In this document: positions 20,422 to 32,636 of the stretch, one piece after another | Position numbering within the stretch: the stretch's first letter is position 1 | How the letters are laid out: every line of letters starts with the position of its first letter | Origin: Lepidodermella squamata | Lineage: Eukaryota > Gastrotricha | Direction of reading: 5' to 3' | Assembly (NCBI GenBank): GCA_047495785.1 | Contig: JBLDXI010000030.1 | Location: 1,443,572 to 1,507,571, forward strand | DNA: 64,000 nt | Made by a program: the position numbers and the translations under genes | Notes under the pieces: model-generated | What the model was told of the DNA's origin: nothing | Database searches by the model: none | Seen by the model: only the letters and a program-made list of their open reading frames with translations

Positions 20422-22400
20422 CTAGAAAATGAAGTTCTCGCCAGCCTGCGACGTCTCAGTGACCACTGAAGGCTCAAATTTGACTTGGAACAGCAACTCC
20501 GTCACGGTTGAGTGATCGCGGGGTGTCTGATAATCTCGTTTCCGGATCGAAATTTTGAAATCGAGCCGCAGGATAATATACTGAGAATTTGAGAATATGC
20601 CAACAGTCCGGACGTAGTTCGAATTAACTTTCGGTCTCGTTTCGACTCTTCGACTCGCTTCCATAAATTTAACCAGCTAGTCTCGGGTCTCAGCGGGTAG
20701 GGTTGCCTGTGATAAAATTAGAAAAAATATTATTGTTTGAATTTATTAATTTTGCCACAGAACGAACTGTACTTAAATTATTATTTGAAGTTCGAAGCCT
20801 TCACGTCACGCCTAAATAAATCTAAGCTCCTCAGGGGCATAAAGAAAAAGCGTTTCGGAGGGGAATAATAAGCTGAAAATAACCGAAACCTTTCTTGAAT
20901 AATTCAAGTAAAATCAAGAGTGAGAGATATCATGGCTTAAATATCGACTGCTTGCGTTAAACTAAACTAAATAAATTCGCAAAGCACGCGAATAAAAAAT
21001 TCCCCACCCGTTTCTCAAATTAATAAAATAAAAAATGGATTTGAGGCATCAAATTAGGAAGCTTGCCTATTGTCAGGTCACCTGTAACAGAATCGACCGG
21101 CTTTAGCATTTCCAAATCCGCATTTCCGATCAACAAAAAACGGCATCGGCCAATCGCTGCAGCGCTAATTTGGTCACGGATGACTGACTTCGATCCGGTG
21201 ATCGCTCGATCCGACCGCGCTCCCTTCACAGTTGAGCATTTTTCAAGCCTGAATGCTTTTGGAGATTTCGCTGAATTCAGTGTCACCGAATTGAGGTCGG
21301 TTGCTGTTGATTAGACTGTCATGTTCCTGGTTCCTGGCCATAAATGGTACAACAGGCAGCCGAGTGCAATGCCTGAATTTCCAAAATTTTCGAATTTAAT
21401 TGCGAATTGTTGGCCAGCCTCTCCCCGAGTCAAACGCCGGCCATGGAAACCTCATGCCTTGATCAAGCGTATTTTATCTATAAAAAATAGCGTAAAAATT
21501 AAAAAATAATAAAATAAGAGGCGCGGTGACATTATTAGAATTAGCATATTGAAGAAGAACGTAAAATGCCTATGAAAAATAAGCGTCAACAAATTTACTG
21601 GTGCTTCGCGTTTGAAGCTGGTATTTTTAAATATTATTTTTACGTTGTTTTTTCCTGTTACGATAGAATCAGTCTTCATTTTCGGGAATTTTTCAAATAC
21701 AGTTTATGAATTTTGGAAAAGGCTCGACGGCTCTACTTCACGCCTGAATGAATCACATTTTTTAACTAATTAACGTAAAATTTAGGGAAGCTCAAGAGTG
21801 GGAGATGTCATGGGCGATATAACAACAGCTAAAAAATTCAAAAAATTGTTAAAAAATTCAAAAATTCATGTACGCTAATTGATGATTCAATGCCTGTTTC
21901 CCAATCATTGTAAGGGCAATATTCGGAAAAATAAAAAAATAGCTCACCGTCACCAGATCACTAGCACCAAACTTGATCCATTGAAACTTGAGGCTGGGCC
22001 TGGTTCCAACCCAATGCTTCCCCAAGAAGGTAGCAGAAGAGAACAACAACAACGCCACCAACTGCGACGCTAATGTAGTAACGGCTGGCTGAATTTGATG
22101 GCAATCGCACTGACCGCGCTGCGTTCGCAGTAAAATTGCGGGAAAATAGGTCGTTTTTCAATGAGAAATTGGCGCAGTAGATACTGATGCATTTCGGGTT
22201 ATCGCTGAGTTGAGTCTGATGCCGATTTGACCGAATGAAGCTCGAGAGCTACAATGCCTTGCCGGGCAATCGAAGAGAACGATTACCGAAACAGTATTCG
22301 ATTTCTACGAAATTTTCACGGTTGAATGGTTGCGGCGAATTCGCTTGATTCAGTCTTACCGAGTTGAGTTGTAATTTTTCAATTCCTGAACTTCTGGCGG
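20422..22400 (-). pseudogene. Two diverged copies of a small membrane-protein gene (remnants or unresolved exons)
   Basis: On the minus strand, copy B (about 22400-21950) reads LNSVRLNQANSPQPFNREN and, farther on, TANAARSVRLPSNSASRYY followed by a strong membrane segment (ISVAVGGVVVVLFCYLL). Copy A (about 21310-21020) reads LNSVTLNSAKSPKAFRLEK and TVKGARSDRAITGSKS with a weakened hydrophobic segment. A last exon-like frame ending at 20422 has alternating hydrophobic residues (QYIILRLDFKISIRKRDYQ), suggesting a beta-sandwich. The parallel motifs show that the copies are homologous. I cannot connect a continuous frame, so each may be a multi-exon gene or a decayed one. The family is not recognised. 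Confidence 0.35.
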
Positions 22401-25400
22401 CTGTGCCGGTAATCGCAGAAATTTCTAAAAAAAGAAAAATAAGAATCTTAATGAAAGCCCGTTATTTGACGGGGATACCGACGGGCATGATGAGGCCAGA
22501 AATCGAATAAAATAATGAATGTTAAAGTGCGAAAAATAGGCAGTCCAGTAAACATATTATGTGATTTCAATTTTGAATTGATATGGAAAATTATAGCCCG
22601 CCAAACACTGCCGAACAGAATGTCAACACTCTTGCCACTATTTTTAACACGTTGAAGGATAATTCGTCGGTAATAATCGTCAAAGAATTACGACTGGGGC
22701 ATTTTTCACATCGACCCCACAGCACATAGTAATTCAAAATATAGGTGATAAAAATAAAAATCATAAAATTAAATTATATAAAAATAAATAGTAAAAATGC
22801 GCGTTAAAAAAACGCTGAAAAAAATTGTTTCATTTTTGACGACGATCGACGTAAAGACGAGATTCGGCGTTCACCCATTTATTGCCTAGATTTTATGGCT
22901 TTTCCCTTTTCCCTTTCATTTTTCTGTTAACCGCAATTCGAAAATTGATGCGGTATTATTTTCCAAGAGAAAAAATGGTGATAATCCGAGCACACAGTTA
23001 GGTCGACATGCAAAAAATCCAGTCGAAAAATTAGTCTCGTTTTTCATTGTGAGTGAAGCATATTACGTAACACTACTGGCGGAGGAGTATTTTTTCATTG
23101 TGAAACCGAACCCCCTCCGAACCCCCTCCAGCTTCTCGCATGTTTAGTACTAGCGTGATTCACTCTGAGGGATTAGCGAGCTCAAAGCGACTTTTTTTCA
23201 CTGCATTCAAAACTCCAATTTCAAGCTTTCTACCCACATTTTGGAATTTTTTGGCAAAGTTTCGGAATTCTTGAATAAACTTCACTAACTACTACTATTG
23301 ATTATGCTCAATCACGCTGTCATGTTTTTTTCTTGAAAAAACCGCAAATTTCTAGACTTTTTCTACTTTGAAATTTCTTTTTTAAAAAGACATTTTGATG
23401 ATAATTTTGTGGTTATTCTTACTAGCAGACGACTAGGCAAAGTTAAAAGGCGTCATTTTTATCATATTTGAGATTTCTGGCTCCAAGGAAAGTGATAGTT
23501 TAAATTAATTTATTTTTTGTAGACTGTCTATTGCAATAAAGACAGAAAACTTACTTAGTCATCAACTTCGCGTCCGATAGTTGCAGGAATTCGTAGCGTA
23601 AAATAGGTAACTGATAACCTCACAAAACTATTAAAATATAGGTAGATGTGCTACCAATGAAAAAGCTTTCGATTTTATGAAACTTGTGGTCATAAGAGAC
23701 AAATAGAAATATAATGATGAATTATAGGAAAACCGCCGCACATCTTGCAACATTCATAGCTTTAGCGACGATTTCAAGGTTGCAGGGGTAGAAAAAATCG
23801 AAAATTAGCCAAGAGCAATTAAATACTTTAATTAAAAATACGAAAATTATAAGCATCCAAAATCGAAGAATTCATAACCCGCAATCACGAAATCGGACGT
23901 TTGTAAATAATCCGATTGCGCAACAATGGTCAGAAGCTAGTCGCAGTACGAGCAACTAATTCTGGAAAATCAAATTATTCTTTATCCTCAGTCCCTAGCA
24001 GGTAATAGAATAGCATGAGGAAGTTTCTTCGCTTTTAGACTGGCACATTTCGTCAGACACGAGACCCTTGCCTGTCGCTTTCTTTATTACGTTCAATTAT
24101 AGAAAAAGCCGCGTGACCTCAGCGCGCAGAAAAACCATCATCATTATCATCGCGCTGCACTTACATCGCTGCGGCCACTTTGCGTTAAATTTCTGGTGTT
24201 ATATGACTCGCCTTGCTTGATGGGTCGTTGTTTTCATTGAAATAATATTTCATCCTGAACTACTTAATGGCATTTTCTTGGCGTGATGAATTGCCAAAGG
24301 TAAAAAAATCAGAAAGTGTTGTAAAACTTCTAAAAATGTAATCAAATAGGCATAAGCCGCTCTTCGAAGTCCCATTCCCTTTCACTGAAAATTTTCATTT
24401 AAATTCGATCCAAAATTTAACTGCGTGCATAATGTTCAACCTTCAAGCGTATACGCCGAGAACTAGGCCGGACTGGGTATTTTCTGATTTTTTATTAAAT
24501 TTATTTTTTATCAGGGGATTTTTTCTCAATTTTTATTTCTCAATTTTTTTCGTGCGTCTTCTTCATTGTGCGAACTTGGAGTTGTTGCGCACTTATTTTC
24601 ACGTAACAATCCAATCGTCACAATTGTCTTACTGCCACATGCCACATGCCGTTCATCCTTCATTCGATTATTTATCTGATTTTAGAATTTTTCATTTTTC
24701 GCTTTTTGATCACGGCTCACGGCACTTACTGATGCAAGGTTGTTCATTCGCAGGCCAATGCGGCCGTTTAGTCACACCGTTAGTCCAGTTGTGTTACGGC
24801 AATGCTAACTAGCAATCAAAGCTGACCTCAGCTGTTTTCTCAAGGTAAATTTCTCAAATTTTGATCATCAGACGCGGAAATTATGTCCGTCTATCCGTTT
24901 CATATCAAACAGTAATAATGATTTCAGCCCCAAAGTTGGCGGAAACCATTTTATTTTGTAATGTATATTGCTTATGAGGAATTTTATTGTTTGCCATCTG
25001 GAATAAATCTATCTCAAATTACTTGCGTGCCTAGGCCCTAGAAAACTCCTACTGCATAAGAGCCAAATTTTTAACCTAGTACCCTGTTCCCAGCTATACT
25101 GTTACGGCGCCTTCATGGATGAAAAATTGAAATGTATTTTATTCGTATCATTGTTTAGATTGGATAGCAGCTGATCGACTGGTAGAGCTTCGACCGATGA
25201 GTGTGACGACACAGGCTTACTGGCTTCCGATATCGCTAGTCATTACTCGGTAATTTATCAGATTTTTTACTTATTTTTCGAGAAATTTCCCGAATTTTTC
25301 CAATTGCCTTGATCCTCGATGTTATTTAAACTTCAAAATTTCAAATAATTAAATTTTAAATGGGTCCTCCTTTTAGCGGAACCACATTTTAGAATTTTCT

Positions 25401-25574
25401 AGTGGCCTGAAAGCGCTTTTTGGATATTTCTTGCGGGTCAAGATTGGCCACAATAATTGTAGAAAAATCACCAGTAAATTAAACGCAACATTTTTTATAA
25501 AACAGAGTTTTCAATTCAGAATCCATCCTTCGCCTGAAATTCGTAGAATTATTCAAAAAATGTTTTTTGGTATA

Positions 25575-25790
25575 CAGGGTGGCCAAAAAATTCCGCTGAG
25601 CGGGAATTTTATGCGCACCATGTTAATGAGGAGTTTCAAGAAATTCCATTGGCAAAAGAATGCTTCTTAAAAATTTTCAACTGCTTAAAACTCCTCAATG
25701 AATTGATGCGCATCGAATTCCTTGACCCGAAAGAAATATCCAAATAAAAGCGATCCAAAAAGCGCTCTGCGGAATTTTTTGGCCACCCTG
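25575..25790. mobile_element. TA-flanked MITE with 22-bp perfect TIRs
   Basis: CAGGGTGGCCAAAAAATTCC starts the left end and its exact reverse complement closes the right end, 22 bp each (25575-25596 and 25769-25790). TA lies on both sides (25573-25574 and 25791-25792). Inner segments are also inverted copies (TGCGCA...GAGGAGTTT). TA flanks and a CAGGG terminus point to a non-autonomous Tc1/mariner-type element. At 216 bp it cannot encode a transposase. Confidence 0.85.
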
Positions 25791-25798
25791 TATTTCGA

Positions 25799-25910
25799 CT
25801 TTGGTTCCGCAAAAAGCAAATTTGTTTCCGCTACAGCATTTTTGGTTCCGATAAAGCAAATTTGGTTCCGCTCACCGTAGCTTTGGTTCCGCTAAAAGAT
25901 ATTCCGATTT
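25799..25910. repeat. Degenerate tandem repeat, TTTGGTTCCGCT unit
   Basis: Five imperfect units of about 20-25 bp share TTTGGTTCCG. An inverted copy of the core (AGCGGAACC) lies at 25376-25384, so the MITE appears to be inserted within or between copies of an older repeat. Confidence 0.6.
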
Positions 25911-28900
25911 TAAATTAAATATTTTAAATTAAATATTTTTTTAATTTCTGATTTTATTTCAGCTGTCATTCCTGCATGCTATCGAATCAACGCCAAGCTA
26001 TGGAAGATTCGATTGAGGTGCGTGCGATCAAAAACCGAGCAATAATTTCCAGCCAGTGCTGAATTTCTTTATGGTCGCCATATACCCAAGATTTTCTAAT
26101 TCTTCTATAATTTGTGATTTTCTGTTACTTGATTCCATAATTATAGCCCTTATTGAAGATGTCACAGATCAGCACTGAGAGCTGCGGTTATACGGCTTTG
26201 AAGAATAATAAATTGGAACCCAGCTCTCAGCAAGATTTGAGGCTCCGACTCGTGAACTTGCCGCTCGAGACGCAAAAACTGCGTAATCCGTGAATCCAAA
26301 GCAAACATTGCTATGAACTGTGTTGCTGGAGCCTCAATTGTAACGTGACCCCCGAGTATCGGCAGAAAGTGCAAATCGATATCATACCTGAATAGGGCTC
26401 AAAATCGGCACTGGGATGTCCGACTTTCAAGGACTTGTTACGCCTAAATGCTAGAATTAACTTGCCCACTTGAATAGTTGCCCACACTGACTGTAATACG
26501 TCTGCAATACTGCAATACTGTAATACTGATTAGCGACGGCCAAAAATTACCCATTTTTTAGCCACTTTGAGCAGGTCTGAATTTGATGAGACACGCTCTA
26601 GTGAATAGGAATTTTGCACTGTAATCGATCACACTATCTACGTGAAACATTACTGTTTTCAAAACGACTGCGACGTTTACTCTTCGTTTAAATTACTTCT
26701 GATAACAGTTTTGAAATTGTACCAGTTTTCGAAGAACAATTCAGCGATAACCTGTGAGTAGGTGATGTTGAAATTTACGTTACGCGTGAGTGGTTTAATC
26801 ATGTATGAATTTTTTACGTCCTCATCGGCATTTTATTCGGCCTGTCACCCTTTTCCTACAAGATTGTACTTATGTCTCATTGTGGAGAAAATAATGCACA
26901 ATTCCTATTTATTTTGTAAACGTTGAATTCGGAAAGTGCGATAATAATTAAACGTTAACTTTTTCTGGTTCCTCTATCAGTCAAATTGGTCAACAGATCT
27001 CTGAGAAGTTCAAACTTATGTTGTGTTTACGAAAATTATGCCTCGTGATTCCCAACTATGGCTATAATTTTTCGCGCGTTGAAAAAATGTAAAAAAATAT
27101 AGGTAGAAAAATATTACACCTATCGTCTGTCTCGACAAATTTTGTACACATTTTTCAATGTTTCAAAGAATTCTTGTTTATATTCTGTTTTTTCCTTATT
27201 CTGATACACGTAGAAAAAATCATCGCCGGCCGTAAACATTATCTCAATTGATTTCAATTCGCTTTCATTCCGCCAAAAGTTTCCTCGATTGATTTTATTA
27301 ATTTCCCATTAAATAATGTGGCTGATAATCAAATCAGATATTTCATCGGTCTAATGCCTCTAATGCCTATTTATTGCTCTTTCCCGCTTCTTTTCTCTAA
27401 GTGTTGAGACCCAATTTTGGCGTCACTATGCTCGATTTTGAGGAAACTTTCACTTCAGAAATCTCGTTGTAAGTTGTCGAATGACTCAAAGCTTACTGAA
27501 TATTAATATCTCGTGGGAATTATGCGGTTTCAAAATAATCATTTTATCATTCCTTGCTTATCATTCCTTGCAATATTTTGCTTCTATCTTCAATTGCCTT
27601 TTTATTTTCACCGCGATGGCAGGCCGAAATAAAATGAAATTGCTGATTTATCAGTGGCGTAATTTTGTTCGAACCGGTGCTATTGAGGTAACCGTATCCG
27701 CGGATGCAGCAGGTACTAACAGGCTCCAAATCACCTCAAAACACCTTGAAATTGAAGAATCAGCCAAGAATTGCGGAGAATCGCGGAGAAAACTTCCATT
27801 CTTACACTACAGCCACAAAATGTTCTGATGACTAAATGATGATTCATCGTTAATCCAAAGGAAAAACCGGCTGCGCTATGAAATAAATAACGTGACCGGA
27901 AGCAAGTGAAAAGGGGGCTAAGGAATGTTCTGTTTTTTCAGCAAATGGCAAAGAGTGTGATGACTTGAAGAAGGGTGATCCTTGGATTCCAAGATGTTCT
28001 TGCTCAGGTTTTCTTGATGACTTTAAATTTTCGAATTTCAGACCTCTAGAATGCTCCCATCCTCCTTAAAACATGGAAAACCCCAGCGTTGCCCCGAAAA
28101 GTGTTATTGATTCAGCTTGCCGTAGAGACACTAGGTCCCAACAAAAATCTTTAGCGAGATTCCTCCAACATTTCGACTGTGCTTAAGTAAGTAACTTAAG
28201 AATTTATTGCGTTGGGGATTTTTTAATGATACAACGAAATAGGAAAGAAATTGGAAACGCAGGGGATTCCATAGTGAATTTATTCGAGCTGTTATTGCAA
28301 AAAGCGCGGCATGCGACCACTTTTTATGCCACCCGTCATAATTTTAATTAATTTCAAAAAATAAAACAACAACAGGTACCTCTTTCAAAAATGTTGAATC
28401 TCTGCTCACAAATACTAAAAGCGGCCCTCTACCAGGCACACTTTTGGTGTTCCCTTATGGATAATTTTCTAAAATTCGCAAACATAGCTATAATTGGGGA
28501 TTTTGGGCAAAATTGCCATTCTTCTGCCGCGGTTGGCTCTTCCAGGATTTTTTTTATTTGAAAAAATCAGTTTATCCATGTTGAGAATTTTCTCTATCCG
28601 ACGATTTAAAAATTGTCGTTTAATTAATTTATTTCGATTTTCCGATTATTTTTGGCCTCGCTAATGGACTTCGAATTCTCTCACGGCGTTGGTCCGTTCA
28701 GAGAAATTCTTGAAAATAATAATTTCTGGCGCCAAAAATTCATTTGAAATTCATGTGAAAAATTCATAGATGAGTCATTTTTTGTCAAGCTTTGTACAAG
28801 TTTTAGCTGTGTTGTTTTGGCTTATTTTGCTTGCAAACAATTAAATTTCGCTCCTTTAGCTGTTCCGATTAAAATAGGCAAAACCACATTGGGAAAATTT

Positions 28901-29259
28901 CAGGGTTTACCTCAAATTTCACCGATGGTAATAATATCAAACGATCGAAAATTAAGCATATGCTAATCGGTTTGTCTGAAACTAGGTCAAAATTATTGGT
29001 AATCAGTCAAATAAATAATAAAATAAAAATAATGACCCCTGTGCATTCTATTCCCCCTCTGCGGCTTTTATGACCATTACCCTTTATTTTAAGGTGACAC
29101 ATAATAATAAAAACCGGACAGCAACATTGACGTACTCTTCTTCGAAGTATCAAAAAATCGAAAAATAACTTTTTTTACAGGTTTTATTTTCAAGTAAGTT
29201 CTCATAAGAAGAGAATAATTTGCAAAGAAATTAGGTCAATAGTTCACGGTTGGCTGAAT

Positions 29260-31287
29260 TCAGCGCTTTCTGAATACCACCGCAATCGTAGCCATTGTAC
29301 CAGCGAACTTTTTCGGCTCAGCAGCTACAACGCGTCGATGTTCGGCCAGCAACTTGCCGATAACCGCCGATTTTTCCGCCTCACTGCGCTTCTCATCCAA
29401 CCCGTCACGGATGAACGGTTCGACAACCGCCGCGACAAAATCGACAAATTCACGCGCGAAAACTTCAGAATCGCCATGTTCAAGGTACCGTTGATACACC
29501 CAATAGTACTCTTCCGGCATGTTTTCCGCGACCAAAAGTTCAAGGCCCAATTTTTCGTACAAATCGCACCGATCTGCAATGTCCTCGAGACTTCGCCGCA
29601 TGACTGGAACTTGAAATTTCAGCGATTCTTGCCTCGAAATAACGCCTTGATGTACCAATCTTTCAACTGCTGTTTTGACGCCGCCGGCGAAAGCTTGGTC
29701 ATTCGAGCCTTTCGACATGACATTAGCGACCAGAATTCCGCCCTTGACCAGTTCCTTCGAACGAGCTGTTATGAAGGTTTCCCAGTCTTTAGCCGCTTGT
29801 TGCTTGTAGATGTGGTAGATTTTCGTGTCTTCATTAACGTGCCATGGTGATATCATGACTTCGTCGAAGCTTTCCATCGGTAGTTTCGATAGCCAATGCA
29901 AAGCGCTGCTTGAAAAGGCGAATTGAAGGCTGTTGTTGGGCAGAATTTGCTCGTAAAAGCTAAGACCGGCGGCTACGGCAAAAACTCCTGGAAACAAATG
30001 CACAATTTGTCATCAATTTTTCATGAATAGTGGTATAAATTAAATTCCATTCAATTTAAAAAATTAATTGCCAAATCAGAAAATTAATCAAATCAAATAA
30101 ATTATTCAGATGAATTTTCGAGAATTAAGAAATGAGACGATACATTTCGCTTGAAATTCGAGCTAATAGAATAATTTTCCGTTTAGATTGAAATAAATTG
30201 AATTTAAAATTTAAAAATCTTCGATACTTCAAAATTTCTCTGAAGGAATTTTGGTTGGGGTGAATTAGAATTTTCAACAATTTCAACAATTTCAAAATTA
30301 AATTTATTTATTAAATTTCATTAGCTAAATTAGCTAATCAAATTAGTGAATCAAATCTGGAGTCAAGTTGAATGTTTTTGAATTTTAATAAATTTCAATT
30401 AAAAATTCAAAAGCCTATTATTCCTATTATGAAAAAATCAGAAAATCAGAAAAAGTAAATTAGCTGAATTGTTTTGAAAAAAATCTGTTTTTTAGATCAT
30501 TTCAAAATTGCCAGAATTGCGAGGCCAGAATTTCAAATTTTGAAACTTTGAAATTGAAGATTTCTCCATTAAAGTTGTAGAATTTACCTGAAACTGGTTA
30601 GAAAATTAAGGCATTATTTCACCGCAACGCAAAATCGGTACCGCTTTTGTTCACAGTTTCGAATTCAATTTTCACGGAATTCCTATCAATTTTCAATATT
30701 TTGAAATTATTCAGGTAAAATTTAAACCGACAGAAATACCTTTCAGCAGAATAAAATATTCTTGAAATAATTTCAAAATAATAATTTTAAAGTTGTTTCA
30801 AATATTGGCAATACTGTCTAAAGATCACGTCTACTTCGCAATAATTTATTTGGAATTTTATAGATTTTGAAAATTTTGAAACATAATTTAAAATTTTATT
30901 GAAAATTTGAAAATAACACGTCAATACCCAGGAAATACCTTTATGCTGTCGAATGTAGGAACTTTCCTCAGACTGCAGGTAGGTGAACAGCACTTGCCAT
31001 TTATTGCGAGGCACATCTTCATGAACGGCCAAAATTTGTCCGGTCTTCTCATCGCCGTACTTGGCCCTCAGACCGGTGACAATCATCGACATGGCCTCGG
31101 AACTGTTAGCACCAGTGCTTGACCCGAAATCGGCGATGATGAACGGCTGGTTGGCTGTAATATCGGCCGAGTGGTGCTTCAAGCCGGTTTCGATGTACGG
31201 CTTCGTAAGGCGGACGGTTTGCAGTTGAACTTTCGAATGCGAGTTGTAGTCTTCACGCATGGCTGAAGCTGCGAATGGCGGACTCAT
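29260..31287 (-). CDS. SABATH-family SAM-dependent carboxyl methyltransferase, two exons
   Basis: Exon 1 is 31287-30939 and exon 2 is 29987-29260. The 951-bp intron splits the Gly codon of QHKGVFAV, the same point that is unsplit in the paralog at 40741. The 358-residue product starts MSPPFAASAMREDYN. The SAM motif is IADFGSSTGANSSEA, corresponding to the Asp-x-Gly-x-Ser-x-Gly-x-Asn pattern of plant SABATH enzymes. The substrate-pocket motif SSSALHWLSKLP matches the family Ser-x-x-Ala/Ser-Leu-His-Trp-Leu-Ser. Plant members methylate the carboxyl group of small acids (salicylate, jasmonate, farnesoate) using SAM. The substrate here is unknown. No signal peptide is present, so it is cytosolic. 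The length is close to the usual 350-380 residues. It is divergent from the class A GPCR at 32637. Confidence 0.9.
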
Positions 31288-32636
31288 TTCGGAGATTTGA
31301 AAAATCGTGTGTGTGAAAAAATGGGAGGCGAAATCTGAAATGAAATGTACGAGCGACCTCAATTACTGCTGTGATTACTAAAAGTGATCTTGATTGCGCG
31401 ATTGCTCGCATAATTTGCCCTTAATTTGACACGCAACAAGTGAGGCAATAATTCGACAACATTTGACCTAATTGTTAATATTGTCTAATAGCAACCAAGT
31501 TGTCGCAAGTCTGAATCACGGACAACAAGTCTGAAACACGATGCATCTTTTACAAGTTTTCGCTGTTTTGTCGCATTCGCTGTTCTGCGCAGTTGCTGTT
31601 TTGTCGCCGTACCAAAAACAACATTTTTAAGACTGACGAAATAAAATTCGGGAAAAATAGAGCGAAACAGTTCAGGAATGAAAATTAAAAATGAGAAAAT
31701 TACCTAAAAAATCCTGCCTAAAAAAAACGGTTTTAGCAACGGTATCCAGGGTGCGATCTTTGATCCGCGGATGGAAAAAACATTTTTGCTGTATTGCCAA
31801 AATGGCTTGTAACCATTTCAGCTGGAACCGAGCGAAGCGAGAAAATTGTGGAGTTTTTACACTCAAACAAGCCTCAGAAACCTCTAAAAATTATCAAAAC
31901 AGCGGGATAAAATTTAATGTTAGAAGTAGAAGAAGTAGAAGAAGAGGTTTATTACACTTCGATAAAATATGATTCGTAACAAGCTCTTCTGTCGATTTTT
32001 TTCTCTCTTTCTCTTGCTCGGTATTACATAGTATTTTGGTCATTAAATTGGTCGAATTTTGCTCGAAAATCCAAGCAATCAACAACTTTATGACTATCGA
32101 TTGCTGAACCTCAAAATTCGAGACGAAATAATTATGCATTTACTTCAATCATTATGCACGTAATTCAATCAGTATTAATTGCATTTGAAAGCTTACTTCT
32201 GAGTCATCTGCTGAAACGATAGGACTATGTCACTTGTCACTTGACCAATTTGAGTTTAATAACCGAGGAAATTTGTGTTATAGATCAGTCAATAATTTTC
32301 TGCCCAACACCTGATCAATAAGTCCACTATATGTGCGGGTGATTTCGCAGGTGAAACATGACTAATTTAGATTCCGACACATGTGCGAAGATATGCTTGC
32401 AGCCGTCCTGTTATTCTAACTCTGGATGACGCGAAAGACCCTTGAAAGCGGGGGCTCGTGTACTGAATAGCAGAATATTACCTAGAACGATCAATAGCGA
32501 TGTTTTTGCGCTTGTTGCCAGAAATGTGCCTAGTATTTGGAATAAGCTTCTGTCTAAACCAGTACAGCAACGAAAGTCAATAAAAATTGCTTATATAATA
32601 TGCTGAAACTTTCCGAGTAAGGGACTTCAAAGAAAT
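31288..32636. other. Divergent intergenic region
   Basis: The gap separates the SABATH gene from the GPCR. It contains an interspersed repeat copy at 31747-31847 and a GAAGAAGTA-rich stretch near 31925. Nothing coding is supported. Confidence 0.5.
31747..31847 (+). repeat. Interspersed repeat with CAGGGTGCGATCTT start
   Basis: About 100 bp begin CAGGGTGCGATCTT, continue GGATGGAAAAA, TTTTTGCT and GCCAAAATG, and end with ACCGAGCGAAGCGAGAAAAT. The same order occurs in reverse at 52435-52545 and its palindromic copy at 61154-61264. Probably a short non-autonomous element; its ends are not defined. Confidence 0.7.

Larger units (their letters stand above)
22401..29259. other. Gene-poor region
   Basis: Almost 7 kb of AT-rich DNA with no gene I can support, unlike the dense flanks. 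It contains a MITE at 25575-25790 and a short tandem repeat after it. Open frames at 24432-24812 (+) and 26162-26374 (-) lack domains. The second has a protein-like residue pattern and could be an isolated exon. It could also hold long introns or regulatory DNA for the flanking genes. Confidence 0.5.

Noticed and set aside
24432-24812. 126-codon plus-strand frame in the gene-poor region
   Set aside because: Phe/Leu/His-rich composition typical of translated AT-rich DNA; no domain, no signal-peptide logic, no paralog in the window.
25150-25250. tRNA-like segment with TGGTAGAGC
   Set aside because: Lacks a TTCGA-type B box and a foldable acceptor stem. No tRNA, rRNA or CRISPR array was recognised in the window.
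26162-26374. 70-codon minus-strand frame with protein-like residue pattern
   Set aside because: No usable splice partners or family; too weak to call, though it may be an isolated exon.
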